Shown here piece by piece: positions 63,651-64,000 of a stretch of 64,000 nt of DNA. The translations under genes and the position numbers were made by a program. How positions within the stretch are numbered: the stretch's first letter is position 1; every line of letters starts with the position of its first letter. This stretch comes from Heyndrickxia shackletonii. GTDB lineage: Bacteria; Bacillota; Bacilli; Bacillales; Bacillaceae_C. The DNA lies in contig NZ_LJJC01000015.1 of assembly GCF_001420715.1 (NCBI RefSeq), forward strand, positions 575,319 through 639,318, read 5' to 3'. The notes under the pieces were generated by a model. That model saw only the letters and a program-made list of their open reading frames with translations. It was not told the origin of the DNA and did not search any database.

Positions 63651-64000
63651 AGACTGTAGACAAACTCGATGAAGATCGAGCTTGCCTACAGTCTTTTTTG
63701 TTTTAAAATATAAATAGAAATAATACTTGGGGTGATGAAGATGCTTTCAAAACATAATTCCATTCAACGTGATCAAGTAGAAATGATCGCTTTAGACCAG
63801 TTGGTTCCCGAAAATCATTTAGTCCGAAAAATGGAGGCAGCGATTGATTTCTCTTTCATTTATGATTTAGTGGAAGAAACATATTCCGCAGTTGGACGCC
63901 CAAGTATTGATCCCGTGATCTTGATTAAACTTACCTTTATTCAATATACATTTGGCATTCGTTCGATGCGTCAAACGATTGAAGAATTAAAAACGAATAT
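63651..64000 (+). mobile_element. IS1182-family insertion sequence, left end
   Basis: The end region is a long hairpin, AGACTGTAG (63651) to CTACAGTCT (63693) with inner CTCGAT/ATCGAG, followed by TTTTTT; it can block transcription entering the element. The transposase starts at 63741. The right end is outside the window. Confidence 0.8.
63741..64000 (+). CDS. IS1182-family transposase, N-terminal part (runs off window)
   Basis: 86 residues visible from ATG 63741. ALDQLVPENHLVRKMEAAID, GRPSIDPVILIKLTFIQY and FGIRSMRQTIEEL are the conserved DUF772-type N-terminal DNA-binding domain of IS1182/IS5-group DDE transposases. The catalytic part lies beyond the window, so intactness is unknown. Confidence 0.9.
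   Translation, partial: MLSKHNSIQRDQVEMIALDQLVPENHLVRKMEAAIDFSFIYDLVEETYSAVGRPSIDPVILIKLTFIQYTFGIRSMRQTIEELKTN

Overview
The window reads as chromosomal DNA of a low-GC, spore-forming Bacillaceae (Bacillus sensu lato). Support comes from a quinol oxidase operon of Bacillus type (qoxABCD), a dra/deoC operon with a SorC-type DeoR, a YjcZ-family small protein, YhfK, NhaK, CsaA and YfkAB-like proteins, strong AGGAGG ribosome sites, many TTG/GTG starts and a T-box leader. I cannot name a species. No rRNA, tRNA or CRISPR array was seen. The right end runs into an IS1182-type element.

Layout. 0-5 kb: radical SAM protein YfkAB (cut by the window edge), an RlmN-type methyltransferase, an aldo/keto reductase, a hierarchical tandem repeat array, and a TetR regulator with a small Cys-rich protein. 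5-12 kb: an AmiS/UreI channel, the deoxynucleoside operon deoC-cdd-nupC with its regulator deoR, and a T-box-controlled NhaC-type transporter (probably tyrosine). 12-20 kb: YdeI/OmdA-like protein, MFS exporter, arginase-fold enzyme, beta-lactamase-fold hydrolase, DMT transporter, YjcZ, and an ECF sigma/membrane anti-sigma pair. 20-24 kb: qoxABCD on the minus strand. 24-33 kb: a patchwork of single accessory genes (hydrolases, three GNATs, LOG protein, HAD, DinB, methyltransferase, YhfK) with at least three decayed genes. 33-42 kb: PepF, an exonuclease, a KAS II-like enzyme, and a PTS amino-sugar locus (EIIA; EIICB-NanE-RpiR), then a low-molecular-weight phosphatase and MgtC. 43-49 kb: a large 52-bp tandem array, IlvE and the CPA1 antiporter NhaK. 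49-53 kb: a YheO-type regulator, MalY/PatB-like C-S lyase, APC permease and a duplicated AhpD-like protein. 53-58 kb: SIMPL protein, phosphoesterase, histidine kinase, and an AraC-VOC-SRPBCC cluster. 58-64 kb: three copies of a small mobile-looking element that carries a 53-residue cationic peptide gene, CsaA, a secreted protein, DinB, a DUF1801 protein and the IS1182 left end.

How the genes work together. DeoR, DeoC, Cdd and NupC form one system for deoxyribonucleoside import and catabolism. EIIA, EIICB, NanE and RpiR would import and phosphorylate an N-acetylated amino sugar and feed ManNAc-6-P to GlcNAc-6-P. QoxABCD is the main menaquinol oxidase. The regulator-lyase-permease group at 50-53 kb looks like a unit for taking up and cleaving a sulfur or basic amino acid.

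The most unusual feature is the intergenic DNA. I count at least seven repeat families. Three of them differ in sequence but share a spacing of about 51-52 bp or twice that (103 bp, 52 bp, 51 bp), close to five helical turns. The best candidates for something undescribed are these phased arrays, the small-ORF inverted-repeat element at 58.7-61.3 kb, and a predicted four-helix RNA leader in front of the PTS EIIA gene.
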